This document shows positions 18,548 to 27,657 of a stretch of DNA of 64,000 nucleotides, in pieces. A program made the position numbers and the translations under genes. Each line of letters begins with the position of its first letter. Position 1 is the first letter of the stretch. Under the pieces are notes generated by a model. It was not told the DNA's origin. It did not search any database and saw only the letters and a list, made by a program, of their open reading frames with translations. This DNA comes from Caballeronia hypogeia. GTDB lineage: Bacteria > Pseudomonadota > Gammaproteobacteria > Burkholderiales > Burkholderiaceae. The stretch covers positions 62,001 through 126,000 of the forward strand of contig NZ_FCOA02000020.1 in NCBI RefSeq assembly GCF_001544875.2. Direction: 5' to 3'.

Positions 18548-19240
18548 ATGCACAGCAACATGATTGCCGCGATAATTACGCGCAGATGGCAACTCGCCCA
18601 GGGCTACCACGCGGTTGAAGTCGAAACTAAATATCGTTCGAAAGTTCCGCCGTTCGAAGACGGAGCAATCGTCGACCTTACCCCGAGCCACGGATGTCGC
18701 GCCGTGCGCTCTCATCCGCTGTGGCACCTTCCTTCCCGAGAGGATGCATTTGTCGTGGGTGTTAGGCAGGCCTCGGACGCCCAAGCGGCGCATGACGCCG
18801 ACTTTATGTGGAATCGAGGCGACGAATTCTACATTGGCATGCCTCGAAACACCGAGATAGCGATGGACTCCAACTCCCGGTACATCCTGTTCTCTGCGGG
18901 GCTTGGAGTAACCGCAATTGCTGGCATTGCCAAACGACTTGCTGCCGCCGGCAAGCCATTCGAGATTCACAACTTCGCACGAACTCTTGAGCGGACGGTC
19001 TTTCGGGAAGAACTTGATTCACTTAGCGCGTACGGCCAAGTGCATCACAGAATCGGACTCAAGGAAGAAGAAATTGAGCGTGCTACATCGTTCGCGGTGA
19101 GCCCCACGCACGCGGACTCGCAGATCATACTTAGTGGGCCGCCATTGTTCATGAGGCAAATCGAGCGGCAGGCGCGCGAGTGGGTCTACCCATCGAACAT
19201 CCACAAAATAGTGCTCGGCGATAAGGGAGTTCGAAGGTGA
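18548..19240 (+). CDS. Divergent Rieske-oxygenase reductase-like protein without ferredoxin domain
   Basis: About 230 aa from the ATG preceded by TGGAGAAGAC. The order of strands matches VanB/phthalate-dioxygenase-reductase proteins: an N-terminal flavin barrel (VEVETKYRSKVPPFEDGAIVDLT) and an NAD(P) domain (YILFSAGLGVTAIAGIAKRLAAAG, then LSGPPLFM). Usual members have RQYSL for flavin binding, GGIGITPI for nucleotide binding and a C-terminal plant-type [2Fe-2S] domain. Here the first is RAVRSHPLW, the second is weakened, and the protein ends before any ferredoxin domain. It may be a decayed gene or an adapted one. It sits in the methylxanthine island. Confidence 0.6.
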   Translation: MHSNMIAAIITRRWQLAQGYHAVEVETKYRSKVPPFEDGAIVDLTPSHGCRAVRSHPLWHLPSREDAFVVGVRQASDAQAAHDADFMWNRGDEFYIGMPRNTEIAMDSNSRYILFSAGLGVTAIAGIAKRLAAAGKPFEIHNFARTLERTVFREELDSLSAYGQVHHRIGLKEEEIERATSFAVSPTHADSQIILSGPPLFMRQIERQAREWVYPSNIHKIVLGDKGVRR

Positions 19241-19606
19241 GTCTCGCGGCGGTCGGCATGCGTAAGCGGTTCATTGGTAAAGCGAGCGTCGCCCGCTCCT
19301 GATCGGAGGACGGATCGACGCTGGTGCTGCCATTGAAGGTCGACTTCCGTACGATAGTGACGTCGGGCAGGTGACAGACGTCTATCGAGCTATGGTGCCA
19401 CCCGGAATCCCCAAAAATTGTCGACTGGGAGCCTGTGGACTTAGAGTGAAGTGTTGCCGATGGAAGGGACATCAGTGAAGATGCCTCCTTCCGCCCCGCC
19501 TATCCAAAGATGGCGCGTAGAACTTGCGTTGCTCGGTAGCGTGGGAACTGCCCGGCATTTCATAATCATTAGAGGAAGTCGAAGAGCTGCTGCGCCGGTA
19601 CGCGTG
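19241..19606. other. Non-coding gap between convergent genes
   Basis: No ORF with family features; the reductase-like gene and the LysR gene converge here. I see no clear terminator. Confidence 0.4.
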
Positions 19607-20566
19607 TCAATCGTCCGCGATTCGCGCTTCTTCGAAACCCGTCCCGCATGCGGACCTTACCTTCGATGCAACCCAAGCAACACGAAGCGGGTCCTTGGTC
19701 GCATAGGTCGACGTTTGAAAATACTGGATGGTCGGCAAGTCCGCTTCCAGCGTCGCGGTATGAAGCGGCAGGAGTGTGGCGTAATACGCCGCGAACTTTC
19801 GGCTCGTGGTAAATAGAAGATCTGACCGCTGTAGAAGGTGCGGAATCACATCGGCGAAGGGCAGGGTAACGGAGTTACGACGCCGTATCCCGCAGTCTTG
19901 AAGAATCTGATCGAAGGTGGATCGTCGACTCCAGAGGTGTGAATTCAGCGCGACATGCTCGGACCGCTTATATTGAGCGCGCGTCAAACTTTCATGGCGG
20001 GCGAGCGGATGCCTCTTGCTCATCATACAAACGATGTCATCGGTTCCGACTAATTCATGCCCGGCAGGCGCCGCGCCGAAACCACTCACGATTGCGGTAT
20101 CCAACCTGCCGGCGTCGAGTTCGACGAAAACGTCGAACGAGATCATCGAACGGAACTCTATCGAAATGCGCTCGGAGCTCGCGAGAACTTCTGCAGTAAT
20201 GACCGGAATGAGGAAGGTTGAGATTTCATCAACGCATGAAACAGTGCATTTGCGCGGTACTATTACTTCCGACCTTCCTATCGAACGTGCAGTCATAAGA
20301 TCGACGCACTCGCCGATAGTGGCCAGCGAAGGCATCATTTCCTGTGCGCGTTCGGTGGGAACCAGTCGTGACTTTCCGCGAACGAGAAGCGGGTCTCCAT
20401 ATAGGTTTCGAAGTCGTGCTAAAGCCGCGCTGACGGATGATTGTGACATGTTGAGCTGTACCGAGGCGCGCGTGACACTTTGCTCCTTCAAAATTGTATT
20501 CAGAATCGTAAAAAGATGAAGGCTGATCCGCTCTTGGTTCTGGCACTCGTCGTAACGATTCGTCAT
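19607..20566 (-). CDS. LysR-family regulator, NodD-like group
   Basis: About 319 aa from MTNRYDECQ, the ATG with GGGAAG at best spacing; codons 9 and 1 of the longer frame are alternatives. The N-terminal wHTH is TILKEQSVTRASVQLNMSQSSVSAALARLRNLYGDPLLVRG. The rest is a LysR substrate-binding domain. The spelling DPLLVRG and the longer C-terminal part fit the NodD/NahR-like branch that often responds to aromatic or plant compounds. It is not next to a divergent gene, so its target is unclear; the island is the natural candidate. Confidence 0.85.
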   Translation of the reverse strand: MTNRYDECQNQERISLHLFTILNTILKEQSVTRASVQLNMSQSSVSAALARLRNLYGDPLLVRGKSRLVPTERAQEMMPSLATIGECVDLMTARSIGRSEVIVPRKCTVSCVDEISTFLIPVITAEVLASSERISIEFRSMISFDVFVELDAGRLDTAIVSGFGAAPAGHELVGTDDIVCMMSKRHPLARHESLTRAQYKRSEHVALNSHLWSRRSTFDQILQDCGIRRRNSVTLPFADVIPHLLQRSDLLFTTSRKFAAYYATLLPLHTATLEADLPTIQYFQTSTYATKDPLRVAWVASKVRSACGTGFEEARIADD

Positions 20567-20709
20567 GGGCATAAACTTCCCTGCGCAGCCGGGCATAACG
20601 CTTAAAGACGGCTACCGTGTTTAGAATCCACGGTAGCCGCTGAAGGAATGGACTTATTGGAGCGACCAACGGCAGCGAGCGTCTCAGAGGGCTCGCTCGA
20701 CATCGGGCA

Positions 20710-21069
20710 TCACTTCCATGAGTAGTTCGGTCGCGCCACCGTGAGCGTGTTCTTCACGGAGATGACGCCAGGCACCTCCCTCGCGACCTTGCCGGCGAGG
20801 TCAATTTGTTCCTGATTTTTCACGCTGCCCTGGAGCGTTACTTCCCCGTTTTTCGCACGCACCGCAATGTCGTAAGCAGTCAGCCCCTTTGTCTTCTTCA
20901 GGGCTGCCTTTACTCGGCGACGTAGAGTGCCATTGCTAACCTGCGCCGACGAAGCGCCGGTCGCCTCCTGCGTCGCGCTTCCGGGTTGGTTTGGTTGGGC
21001 TGGCGCATTAACTGCCCAAGCCAATACCGCCGCGCTCAGCGTCATTCGGACAATTTCGTTTAACTTCAT
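20710..21069 (-). CDS. BON-domain periplasmic protein
   Basis: Protein of 119 aa. Residues 1-25 form a Sec signal peptide ending near APAQP; residues about 48-115 are a BON domain (RVKAALKKTKGLTAYDIAVRAKNGEVTLQGSVKNQEQIDLAGKVAREVPGV), which binds phospholipid or osmotically important surfaces in OsmY-type proteins. The gene stands on the same strand as the binding protein upstream, 218 bases away. Its role with the importer is not evident. Confidence 0.85.
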   Translation of the reverse strand: MKLNEIVRMTLSAAVLAWAVNAPAQPNQPGSATQEATGASSAQVSNGTLRRRVKAALKKTKGLTAYDIAVRAKNGEVTLQGSVKNQEQIDLAGKVAREVPGVISVKNTLTVARPNYSWK

Positions 21070-21103
21070 ATCTCTTTCTCCTCTGTCGGTTCTCGTACAT
21101 TCC

Positions 21104-21147
21104 TATCGGGAGCGGCCAGCGCGCTCTTCTGTCCTATTGGAGAGGCC
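21104..21147. repeat. Short tandem repeat of a TAT(T/C)GGGAG-GGCCAGCGCGCTC word
   Basis: Two imperfect copies 31 bases apart (21104 and 21135) before the BON gene. Related single copies of TATTGGAGCG(G/A)CC lie at 18434-18446 and 20655-20667. Function unknown. Confidence 0.4.
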
Positions 21148-21287
21148 AGCGCGCTCGCTCATCTCATTGAATCACCATCACATGAGGCTTGCAAAGCGAA
21201 CGCTTTCGTCGACTCAGCCTTCAACCGCAGGTCGAAGACTTGCGTGCTTCCCGAGACATCCGACTGAGCAAGGCTCGCGGAGACTGG

Positions 21288-22388
21288 TCAAGGCGCCAGC
21301 TTCCCCTGAACGCCTTCGACGAACCAATTCATGCTGCCGACTTGTTCCGGAGACAGCGTTTTTCCAGATTCCACGCGAACCTTGCCGGAATCGTCTTTGA
21401 TTGGCCCGGCGAACGGGTCAAGGCGGCCGCTTTTCAAACCGTCTCGCGCGTCGCTCGTTACTTTCTGCGCGCGTTCAGGAACGATGGTCGTGTTGACATG
21501 GGTGAGGTCCACCATGCCTTCCTTGACACCCCAATACACCGGCTTGTTCGTCCACGTTCCGTGCTGAATCTCGTCGATGACCTTGACGTAGTACAAACCC
21601 CAGTTGTACTCGACGGCACCCAGTTGAGCCTTGGGACCCCAGCTACTCATGTCGGCGTCGAAGCCGAAGGCGTACACCTTATGCTCCTCTGCGACAGACA
21701 TCATCGCGGTTGAGTCAGTGTTCTGAGTAAGCACATCCGCACCGAGGCCGACCAACGTCTCCGCAGCTTGCTTTTCCTTGCCTGGGTCCCACCAACTGCT
21801 AATCCATACAACCTTGACCACCGTGTTAGGTGCGACGGAACGCGCCCCTAAGGCGAAGGCATTGATGTTACGCACAACCTCAGGAATTGGCATCGACCCA
21901 ATGAAGCCCAAGACGTGCGATTTAGACATCTGACCCGCAAGAACACCGGCGAGATATTCGGCTTCATACACGCGCCCATTGTACGTTCCGAGGTTTGGCG
22001 CACTCTTATAGCCGGAGCTGTTGAGGAAAACCGTGTCAGGATAGTCCTTAGCTACTTGCAACATCGGGTTCATATAGCCGAAGGCCGTACCGAAAATGAC
22101 CTTGTCGCCTTGGGATGCGCGGTTACGGAAGACGCGAGCGGCGTCCGCGCTCTCCGGAACGTTCTCAACCCGCGTGATTTTGACTTGGTTGCCGTATTTC
22201 TTCTCCGCCTCCTGGATGCCGATCTCGTGGGACCGAGTCCAGCCTCCGTCGCCGGGATTGCCGAAGTAGATGACGGAGACGTTCAAGGGTGCGCTTGCTG
22301 CGTGCGATGCAGTCGACAGTGTCAGAAGCGGAAGAGCGAGCAGTGCTAACGCGGTGCGATACAGCGCACCTCGGTATTTGTTCAACAT
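21288..22388 (-). CDS. BMP-family ABC substrate-binding protein
   Basis: About 366 aa from MLNKYRG, the ATG with GGAG 7 bases before it. A signal peptide covers about residues 1-31 (ALALLALPLLTLSTASHAA). The mature part is a Bmp domain: VSVIYFGNPGDGGWTRSHEIGI, VIFGTAFGYMNPMLQVA, GFIGSMPIPEVVRNINAF and ADVLTQNTDSTAMM. PnrA/BMP proteins bind purine nucleosides or bases in the periplasm. It is the partner of the permeases at 16-18 kb, although encoded on the other strand; it lies 58 bases after the Tsx-like gene, so the two form one transcript from the 23.5-kb operator. Confidence 0.9.
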   Translation of the reverse strand: MLNKYRGALYRTALALLALPLLTLSTASHAASAPLNVSVIYFGNPGDGGWTRSHEIGIQEAEKKYGNQVKITRVENVPESADAARVFRNRASQGDKVIFGTAFGYMNPMLQVAKDYPDTVFLNSSGYKSAPNLGTYNGRVYEAEYLAGVLAGQMSKSHVLGFIGSMPIPEVVRNINAFALGARSVAPNTVVKVVWISSWWDPGKEKQAAETLVGLGADVLTQNTDSTAMMSVAEEHKVYAFGFDADMSSWGPKAQLGAVEYNWGLYYVKVIDEIQHGTWTNKPVYWGVKEGMVDLTHVNTTIVPERAQKVTSDARDGLKSGRLDPFAGPIKDDSGKVRVESGKTLSPEQVGSMNWFVEGVQGKLAP

Positions 22389-22446
22389 GACGAACTCCAA
22401 GGGTCCTACAGCAATAAGGAAGTGAGTAGATCCGACGGGTTAAACG

Positions 22447-23301
22447 TTAGAAGTGCAGTTTCGCCTCGACGAACGGGGTGCTTTGAATATTCCCACCGAC
22501 GGAATTATTGGCACCGAACTTGTGATACCAGTATTCCCAACCCACGCCGGCTTCAATCCAGTTTTTCTTGCCAAAAGCTAACTGGCCGATGTCAACCATG
22601 ATTTTGGGATGCAAGAGCACCTCAGTTTTCGTCGGTTGCGTATAGTCGTTGCCCTTCGGACCGATCACGCTTAAGAACCCTTGAAGACTCAAAGGAACCG
22701 GACCTACAGCAAAGGGTATGTTCCAAGAACTCTCGACGCTGTAGGTCCAGTGAAAGCTTGTCGGACCGAAGTAGCCATCGTTGTTGAACTCCTTATAGGC
22801 GCCGACCGACACTTGCCAGTACCCGACAGGCACCTTCATTTGAAAGCTGGGACCAAACCGAACTGCGAACTCCCCGGAGGCGTAATAGTTATTCTTCGCG
22901 TCCCAGTTGAAACCAGAATTGAAACCGATATCTGAGAACGGACCAAAGGTGAACTTGTCCGTTTTGAAAATCTTGTTGAAGCTGAGGTCATTGCGGAACA
23001 CGAACCACCCTTCGTAGGCACCTTGAGGTTGGTGACCGGTCGCGTTGGCCGGGTCTTGCCGGTTCGACATCAGCAATTGAGCGTCGAGGAAGTTCGTACC
23101 GTACTTGAAGCCGTCCGTATGGGTGAACTCGATGACGTTCAGCCCGACGTCATTGCCGTTGGGATGGTTAGGGCTCGTTGCCCCCGGCATTTTGAAGTAC
23201 GGCCCGTACCAGTATGAGATGGAATCGTCCACCCATTCAAACGCATGTGCTTGTGAGGCAAACATGAGGCCCGCCGCCACTGCCAACAAACTTCTTTTCA
23301 T
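22447..23301 (-). CDS. Tsx-like outer-membrane nucleoside channel
   Basis: Protein of 284 aa with a signal peptide (1-20, cleaved after SQAHA) and alternating aromatic beta strands ending in VEAKLHF, the C-terminal Phe of outer-membrane barrels. The opening FEWVDDSISYWYG and the FGPFSDIGFNSGFN and IEAGVGWEYWYHKFG stretches match nucleoside-specific channel (Tsx) relatives. It should pass purines or methylxanthines across the outer membrane to the BMP binding protein encoded next. The start has AGGAG at the right distance. The promoter region with the CTGGTACACCAG operator lies about 210 bases upstream. Confidence 0.85.
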   Translation of the reverse strand: MKRSLLAVAAGLMFASQAHAFEWVDDSISYWYGPYFKMPGATSPNHPNGNDVGLNVIEFTHTDGFKYGTNFLDAQLLMSNRQDPANATGHQPQGAYEGWFVFRNDLSFNKIFKTDKFTFGPFSDIGFNSGFNWDAKNNYYASGEFAVRFGPSFQMKVPVGYWQVSVGAYKEFNNDGYFGPTSFHWTYSVESSWNIPFAVGPVPLSLQGFLSVIGPKGNDYTQPTKTEVLLHPKIMVDIGQLAFGKKNWIEAGVGWEYWYHKFGANNSVGGNIQSTPFVEAKLHF

Positions 23302-23509
23302 ATAGTTCTCCTAATGTCAGAACGTGGCATCTGTGCTCGATGCCGACCGTGCGCGTGCTTCTATCTTCCTTGCCAGTCCGGTGGCGGTCGGTCCGCTGAG
23401 CGGCGGCTGCGACCTATGTGGGGAATAGGCCGGTTGGGGTCAAGGAACTGACTTCACGCCATCGGTACTCACAAAAAGGCTTGACGATTTGGCCTTCTAG
23501 TGCGCAAAA

Positions 23510-23521
23510 CTGGTACACCAG
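23510..23521 (-). promoter_or_regulatory. CTGGTACACCAG operator before tsx/bmp operon
   Basis: Read on the minus strand, TTGGCC, a 15-16 bp T-rich spacer and AATACC precede the palindrome, copying the layout of the ndmC and importer promoters. It may act on the Tsx-like operon; the divergent 2OG-oxygenase gene starts 305 bases away and could share it. The remainder of 23302-23825 holds no gene. Confidence 0.65.
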
Positions 23522-23702
23522 AAGGTATTCCAAAAAAGCCAAACGGCCAAGTGTTTCAAAATCAGTGAAAGCCCTACCGTCGCAGGTTTAACGTTTGACG
23601 GGTTCCCGTGACCGATATGCACAGTCATAACCAACGCCGTGAAACGCCCTATCGACGCGGCCTCAGTCACTTGAGGACGATTACATCCAGATCGTCCCAA
23701 AA

Positions 23703-23721
23703 GTGAAACGTTGCGTTTCAC
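23703..23721. promoter_or_regulatory. Perfect inverted repeat GTGAAACG-TTG-CGTTTCAC
   Basis: Eight-base arms separated by 3 bases, 104 bases before the 2OG-oxygenase start. It looks like a second regulator's operator rather than a terminator, as no T-run follows. Related GTGAAA and GTTTCA words are nearby. Confidence 0.45.
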
Positions 23722-23825
23722 GAATGCCCTTCCGCACCGAAATCTGGAGCGATAGATTGGGACTACCACATGCCTAAGCCGTTTAGTGGTACCCCACATA
23801 GAACGTACGCATTGGAACGAGAATC

Positions 23826-24803
23826 ATGCTTATCTATCAGCCGCCAACTGCCGCGAAGTTCATCCCGGTCATCGACCTTGAGGGAAGCTTCTCTGAAGAC
23901 TTAGAGACAAGAAAGAAGGTCGCATGGGAGGTGCATAAAGCCAGCCGCGATACAGGCTTTTTCTACATTTCGAACCACCGCGTTCCGGAGGAGGTCACAG
24001 TCGGACAGCTCGCGCTGGCGCGCGAGTTCTTCGCGCTTCCAATCGAGGAAAAGCTAAAAATCAACGTCACGAACAGCGCGTCGATGCGCGGCTACGAACG
24101 AATGTCGAGCCAAGCTCTAGATGACGGTTCGATGCCCGATTTGAAGGAAGGCTTTATGGCAGGTATCGATGGTCTGCAGGCATATGTCACTAAGGGGGCG
24201 TACAACAGCAAAAATCAGTATCCCGAGTCTATGCCTGCGCTGAGCCACGCGACGGACACTTACCTCCAGACCATGCTTTCGCTAGGACGACATCTCTTGA
24301 GCGTCCTCGCACTGTCGTTGGACCTGCCAGAAGACTACTTCTCTCAAGGCGTGGAGAAGCCGATGATTACCACGCGACTGCTGCACTATCCGCCGCAGGA
24401 CAAGATCGGCGAAGGGAACCAGCTTGGCGCTGGTGCGCATACTGATTGGGGGATGTTGACGATGCTGCTTCAGGACGACGTCGGCGGACTGGAGGTCAGA
24501 AATGCGGATGGTGAATGGGTGCGCGCGCCTTACATCCCTGGCACCTTTGTCGTCAATCTGGGCGACATGGTCCCCCTGTTGACGAATGGGCTGTATCACT
24601 CGAATATGCACCGCGTGTTGAATACAGCGTCGGACCGGCACCGCTACTCTGTCCCGACCTTCTTCGACCCGAATTACTTCTACCGTATCGAGCCACTCGC
24701 TTCTTGCGAGGCGGCACAGGATCGGTCAGCTGGAGAGTGCACGGTAGGGGAACACATTGCAGAGATGTACGCAAAGACCTACGGGAATGCCACCGCGGCG
24801 TAG
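23826..24803 (+). CDS. IPNS-like Fe(II)/2-oxoglutarate oxygenase
   Basis: Protein of 325 aa. The N-terminal DIOX_N domain (IPVIDLEGSF... FFYISNHRVPEEV) is followed by the 2OG-FeII_Oxy core. Iron ligands are in GAHTDWGMLTML (HxD) and in NMHRVLN (distal His), and RHRYSVPTFFDP supplies the RxS motif for 2-oxoglutarate. The enzyme should hydroxylate or demethylate a small molecule using O2 and 2-oxoglutarate. The substrate is unknown; position between the uptake genes and the permease and demethylases suggests a purine-ring or methylxanthine derivative. It is not similar to the TauD-type fungal xanthine dioxygenase. No partner gene is co-directional. Confidence 0.85.
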   Translation: MLIYQPPTAAKFIPVIDLEGSFSEDLETRKKVAWEVHKASRDTGFFYISNHRVPEEVTVGQLALAREFFALPIEEKLKINVTNSASMRGYERMSSQALDDGSMPDLKEGFMAGIDGLQAYVTKGAYNSKNQYPESMPALSHATDTYLQTMLSLGRHLLSVLALSLDLPEDYFSQGVEKPMITTRLLHYPPQDKIGEGNQLGAGAHTDWGMLTMLLQDDVGGLEVRNADGEWVRAPYIPGTFVVNLGDMVPLLTNGLYHSNMHRVLNTASDRHRYSVPTFFDPNYFYRIEPLASCEAAQDRSAGECTVGEHIAEMYAKTYGNATAA

Positions 24804-24913
24804 GCCACACCGTGCAACACGGTCGAGCAGGAAAAGGTCCAAGCTCGGGGCCTTCCTGCTCTGCCGGGGCTTCGTTGAAAACAGAACGAGTCGTTGCGCA
24901 GGTGGGTAACGCC

Positions 24914-25876
24914 TCATCCTGCCGGCAGTTCTGGAAGTATGGTTGCCGAGGATGCGACGTAGTTGTTGAACGTCGGGATGTCCACGACGTTCTGAGCCAC
25001 GAGATCGATGAAGGTCTTAAGTTTGTTGCTCCCGTAGCGTTGTCGATGGTAAGCGCAAAAGATTCGTCGCATCTCTGGCTTCCAGTCAGGAAGGACGGGT
25101 ATCAAGCTACCATGCCGTATTTCCGGCTGAACAAAATAGTCGGGCAGTAGAGCAATCCCCATCCCATCGACACAAAACGTCTTCATCACCCAGTAATCAT
25201 TCGTCTCGATGATGGACCGACTGATGTAGGCGCAAGAGGAGTGGTTCGAATGAAGGGTAACTTGGCCCGTATGCTCGGGCTCGCGTAAGGCGATCCGTTC
25301 GTAGCGAACCAACTCCTTCGGCTCCGTAGGCAGTCCCTGTCTCCGCGCATAGACTGGACTGGCGTATAGCCCGTAGCTGAGCCGTCCCACCGGCTTGGCT
25401 ATGACATTCGGCAAGTCGGGCGCCTCTGAACAAATGTAGCAATCGGCGTCTTCAACCCGAGGTGATGAAGGGAGCCCAGCGGCATAAAGTTCGCAAACAA
25501 CGTTGCTGTATTTGGCCAAGAACTGCCGAGTCACGTGACACACGAAAGTCGTCGTGAAATGATTCTCGGCAAGGATACACAGCCGTCCCTTCATACCACT
25601 GCTGAGTTCTTGCACCTCAGCGCGGGCAAGCTCCAAACGGCCGCCCATCTCCAAGAGTAGCGATTCGCAGCGGATATAAAACGCTTTCCCCGCCTCGGTC
25701 GGGACGACTCGCCTCGATGAACGCTCGATGAGTTCGACGCCGAGGTCCTCCTCAAGACGCTGGAGATGACGGCTGAGGGTTGACTTCGATATGCCAGTCA
25801 ACGCCTCGGCCTTAGTGAGGCTGCACGTTCGCACGATTACCGCAAACGCTTCGATAAGCTTGATATCCAGTGCCAT
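24914..25876 (-). CDS. LysR-family transcriptional regulator
   Basis: Protein of 320 aa. The N-terminal wHTH is IKLIEAFAVIVRTCSLTKAEALTGISKSTLSRHLQRLEEDLGVELIERSSRRVVPTEAG, typical of LTTRs; the C-terminal effector domain follows. The gene is convergent with the 2OG-oxygenase and downstream of the NCS2 permease on the same strand, separated by 264 bases that hold no gene. Likely targets are the permease or the oxygenase, by position only. Confidence 0.85.
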   Translation of the reverse strand: MALDIKLIEAFAVIVRTCSLTKAEALTGISKSTLSRHLQRLEEDLGVELIERSSRRVVPTEAGKAFYIRCESLLLEMGGRLELARAEVQELSSGMKGRLCILAENHFTTTFVCHVTRQFLAKYSNVVCELYAAGLPSSPRVEDADCYICSEAPDLPNVIAKPVGRLSYGLYASPVYARRQGLPTEPKELVRYERIALREPEHTGQVTLHSNHSSCAYISRSIIETNDYWVMKTFCVDGMGIALLPDYFVQPEIRHGSLIPVLPDWKPEMRRIFCAYHRQRYGSNKLKTFIDLVAQNVVDIPTFNNYVASSATILPELPAG

Positions 25877-26140
25877 CGACGGTCAGAGCGACAAGCTGCG
25901 GACGCCAGCGCCCGCCGGAGGATCTGCGACGCTGAGCCTAGGGCACGACTTACCTGCCTCTCGTCGCAAATTAGCTCCAGAGTACCAGAACGGATCGACC
26001 TCGGCGAGGCGCAGTAGAACTTACCCGCTTGCGCCGCGTTTTGTATCTAGCTGCGACTCAGGCCGTCATAAAAAGTAAAGCGGCGCTGCGTTATCTAAAA
26101 CACGCCGCGCCGCCCCCGCACCTTTTGGTGTGCAACCGCT

Positions 26141-27484
26141 CTAGACTTCGAGGTCTCGTGCTGTCTCCAAGGTGAGCCGCGCCGCTTCTTCGTTCGAGCT
26201 CAAACCATTCAGGACGACATTGAGGACAATGGCCACGACTGCGGTAAGCAGGATGCTGCTGCTCAAAATCGGGGCCAACGCGCTGGGAAGCTTGGCGAAG
26301 AGCTTGTCCGAGACCACGGGAATCATCCCGACGCCGACGCTGATAGCGACAATGTAAAGGTTGTGGGTATGATTAAAGTCCACCTTCGTGAGCGTCTTGA
26401 TGCCGTTTGAAGCCACCATACCAAACATGACAATCCCGGCTCCGCCCAAGACGCACGGTGGAATTGAAGCAACGAGCAGAGACAGCTTTGGGACCAGACC
26501 CAGCATCATCAAAATGATGCCGCCAACAGCGCATACCCAGCGACTCTTCACACCCGTCACGGCAACGAGACCAACGTTCTGAGCGAAAGAGGTGTAGGGA
26601 AACGTGTTGAACAGGCCTCCAATGATGTTGCCGACGCCGTCGGCGCGAAAGCCGCGTGTCAGGGCTTTTTCGTCGATGGGCTTCCCAGTGATTTCACCAA
26701 TCGCCAAGAACATCCCGGCTGACTCGACGAAGGTCACTAGCATGACAACACACATCGAAGCTGTCGCCCAGAGATCGAACTTCGGAAGACCAAAGTGAAG
26801 CGGCATTACCCATCCAATCCAAGCTGCATCTTGTAGCCCGGCAAGCGAGACCTGTCCAAGGGGCACTGAAATGGCGAAGCCAAAGACAAGGCCGAGGAGA
26901 ATCGCAAGATTCGCAAAAAACCCGCGCGCAAATTTGACCATGAGCAAGACGAAAAGCAGTACGGCACCGGCGATTCCGAGGTACACCGGATTGCCGAAGT
27001 CCGGGCTCCCAAACCCACCACCGGACCACGCTGCAGCCACACCCATCAGCGACAGACCGACCATGAGAATCTCCGAACCGGTAACAATCGGCGGAAAGAA
27101 TCGGAGCAACCTGCCCACGAGCGGCGCCATGAAGATGCCAAAGATCCCGGCAGCAATGGTGGCGCCGTAAATGCCAAGCAAGCCAAGCTCGGGATTGGAC
27201 CCGATTGCAAGCATCGGGCCGAGCGCGGTGAAGGTGACGCCCATCATGATAGGCAATCGGATACCGACGCCCTTGAAGCCAATCGTTTGAATCAACGTGG
27301 CTATTCCTCCGGCCATCAAGTCTGCATTTATCAGAAAGGCTACTTGATCCTTCGGCAGTTTAAGCACAGCGCCAATAATCAGCGGCGTCGCAATCGCGCC
27401 CGCATACATAATCAACACGTGCTGTATGGCCAGGAGGACCAGCTCGCCCAATGGCAACTTCTCATTGCTTTCAGTATCTAACAT
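26141..27484 (-). CDS. NCS2-family purine (xanthine/uracil) permease
   Basis: Protein of 447 aa with about 14 membrane segments. NCS2 hallmarks: LLAIQHVLIMYAGAIATPLIIG at the start (QH motif), GVTFTALGPMLAIG, and FAQNVGLVAVTGVKSR (the QN-motif before the second half-helix). These proton symporters move xanthine, uric acid or uracil across the inner membrane. In this island it is a second route for methylxanthine or xanthine uptake. The upstream region lacks CTGGTAYACCAG but has CGTCGT-N6-ACGACG (about 27536-27553), a possible LysR site. Confidence 0.9.
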   Translation of the reverse strand: MLDTESNEKLPLGELVLLAIQHVLIMYAGAIATPLIIGAVLKLPKDQVAFLINADLMAGGIATLIQTIGFKGVGIRLPIMMGVTFTALGPMLAIGSNPELGLLGIYGATIAAGIFGIFMAPLVGRLLRFFPPIVTGSEILMVGLSLMGVAAAWSGGGFGSPDFGNPVYLGIAGAVLLFVLLMVKFARGFFANLAILLGLVFGFAISVPLGQVSLAGLQDAAWIGWVMPLHFGLPKFDLWATASMCVVMLVTFVESAGMFLAIGEITGKPIDEKALTRGFRADGVGNIIGGLFNTFPYTSFAQNVGLVAVTGVKSRWVCAVGGIILMMLGLVPKLSLLVASIPPCVLGGAGIVMFGMVASNGIKTLTKVDFNHTHNLYIVAISVGVGMIPVVSDKLFAKLPSALAPILSSSILLTAVVAIVLNVVLNGLSSNEEAARLTLETARDLEV

Positions 27485-27657
27485 GACTCACTCTCTTGGG
27501 CAGATTCAGAGTTCCACCAGCATTCACGTGTGTGCGTCGTTGATTCACGACGTTGGTTCTAAATCTTTGTGCAAAAGGACACTACGCGCAATAGTGCGGC
27601 GATTTGCCGGTAGCAAATCACCGCACGCTTAACACTCCTCCACGCGGTTCGACAGGC

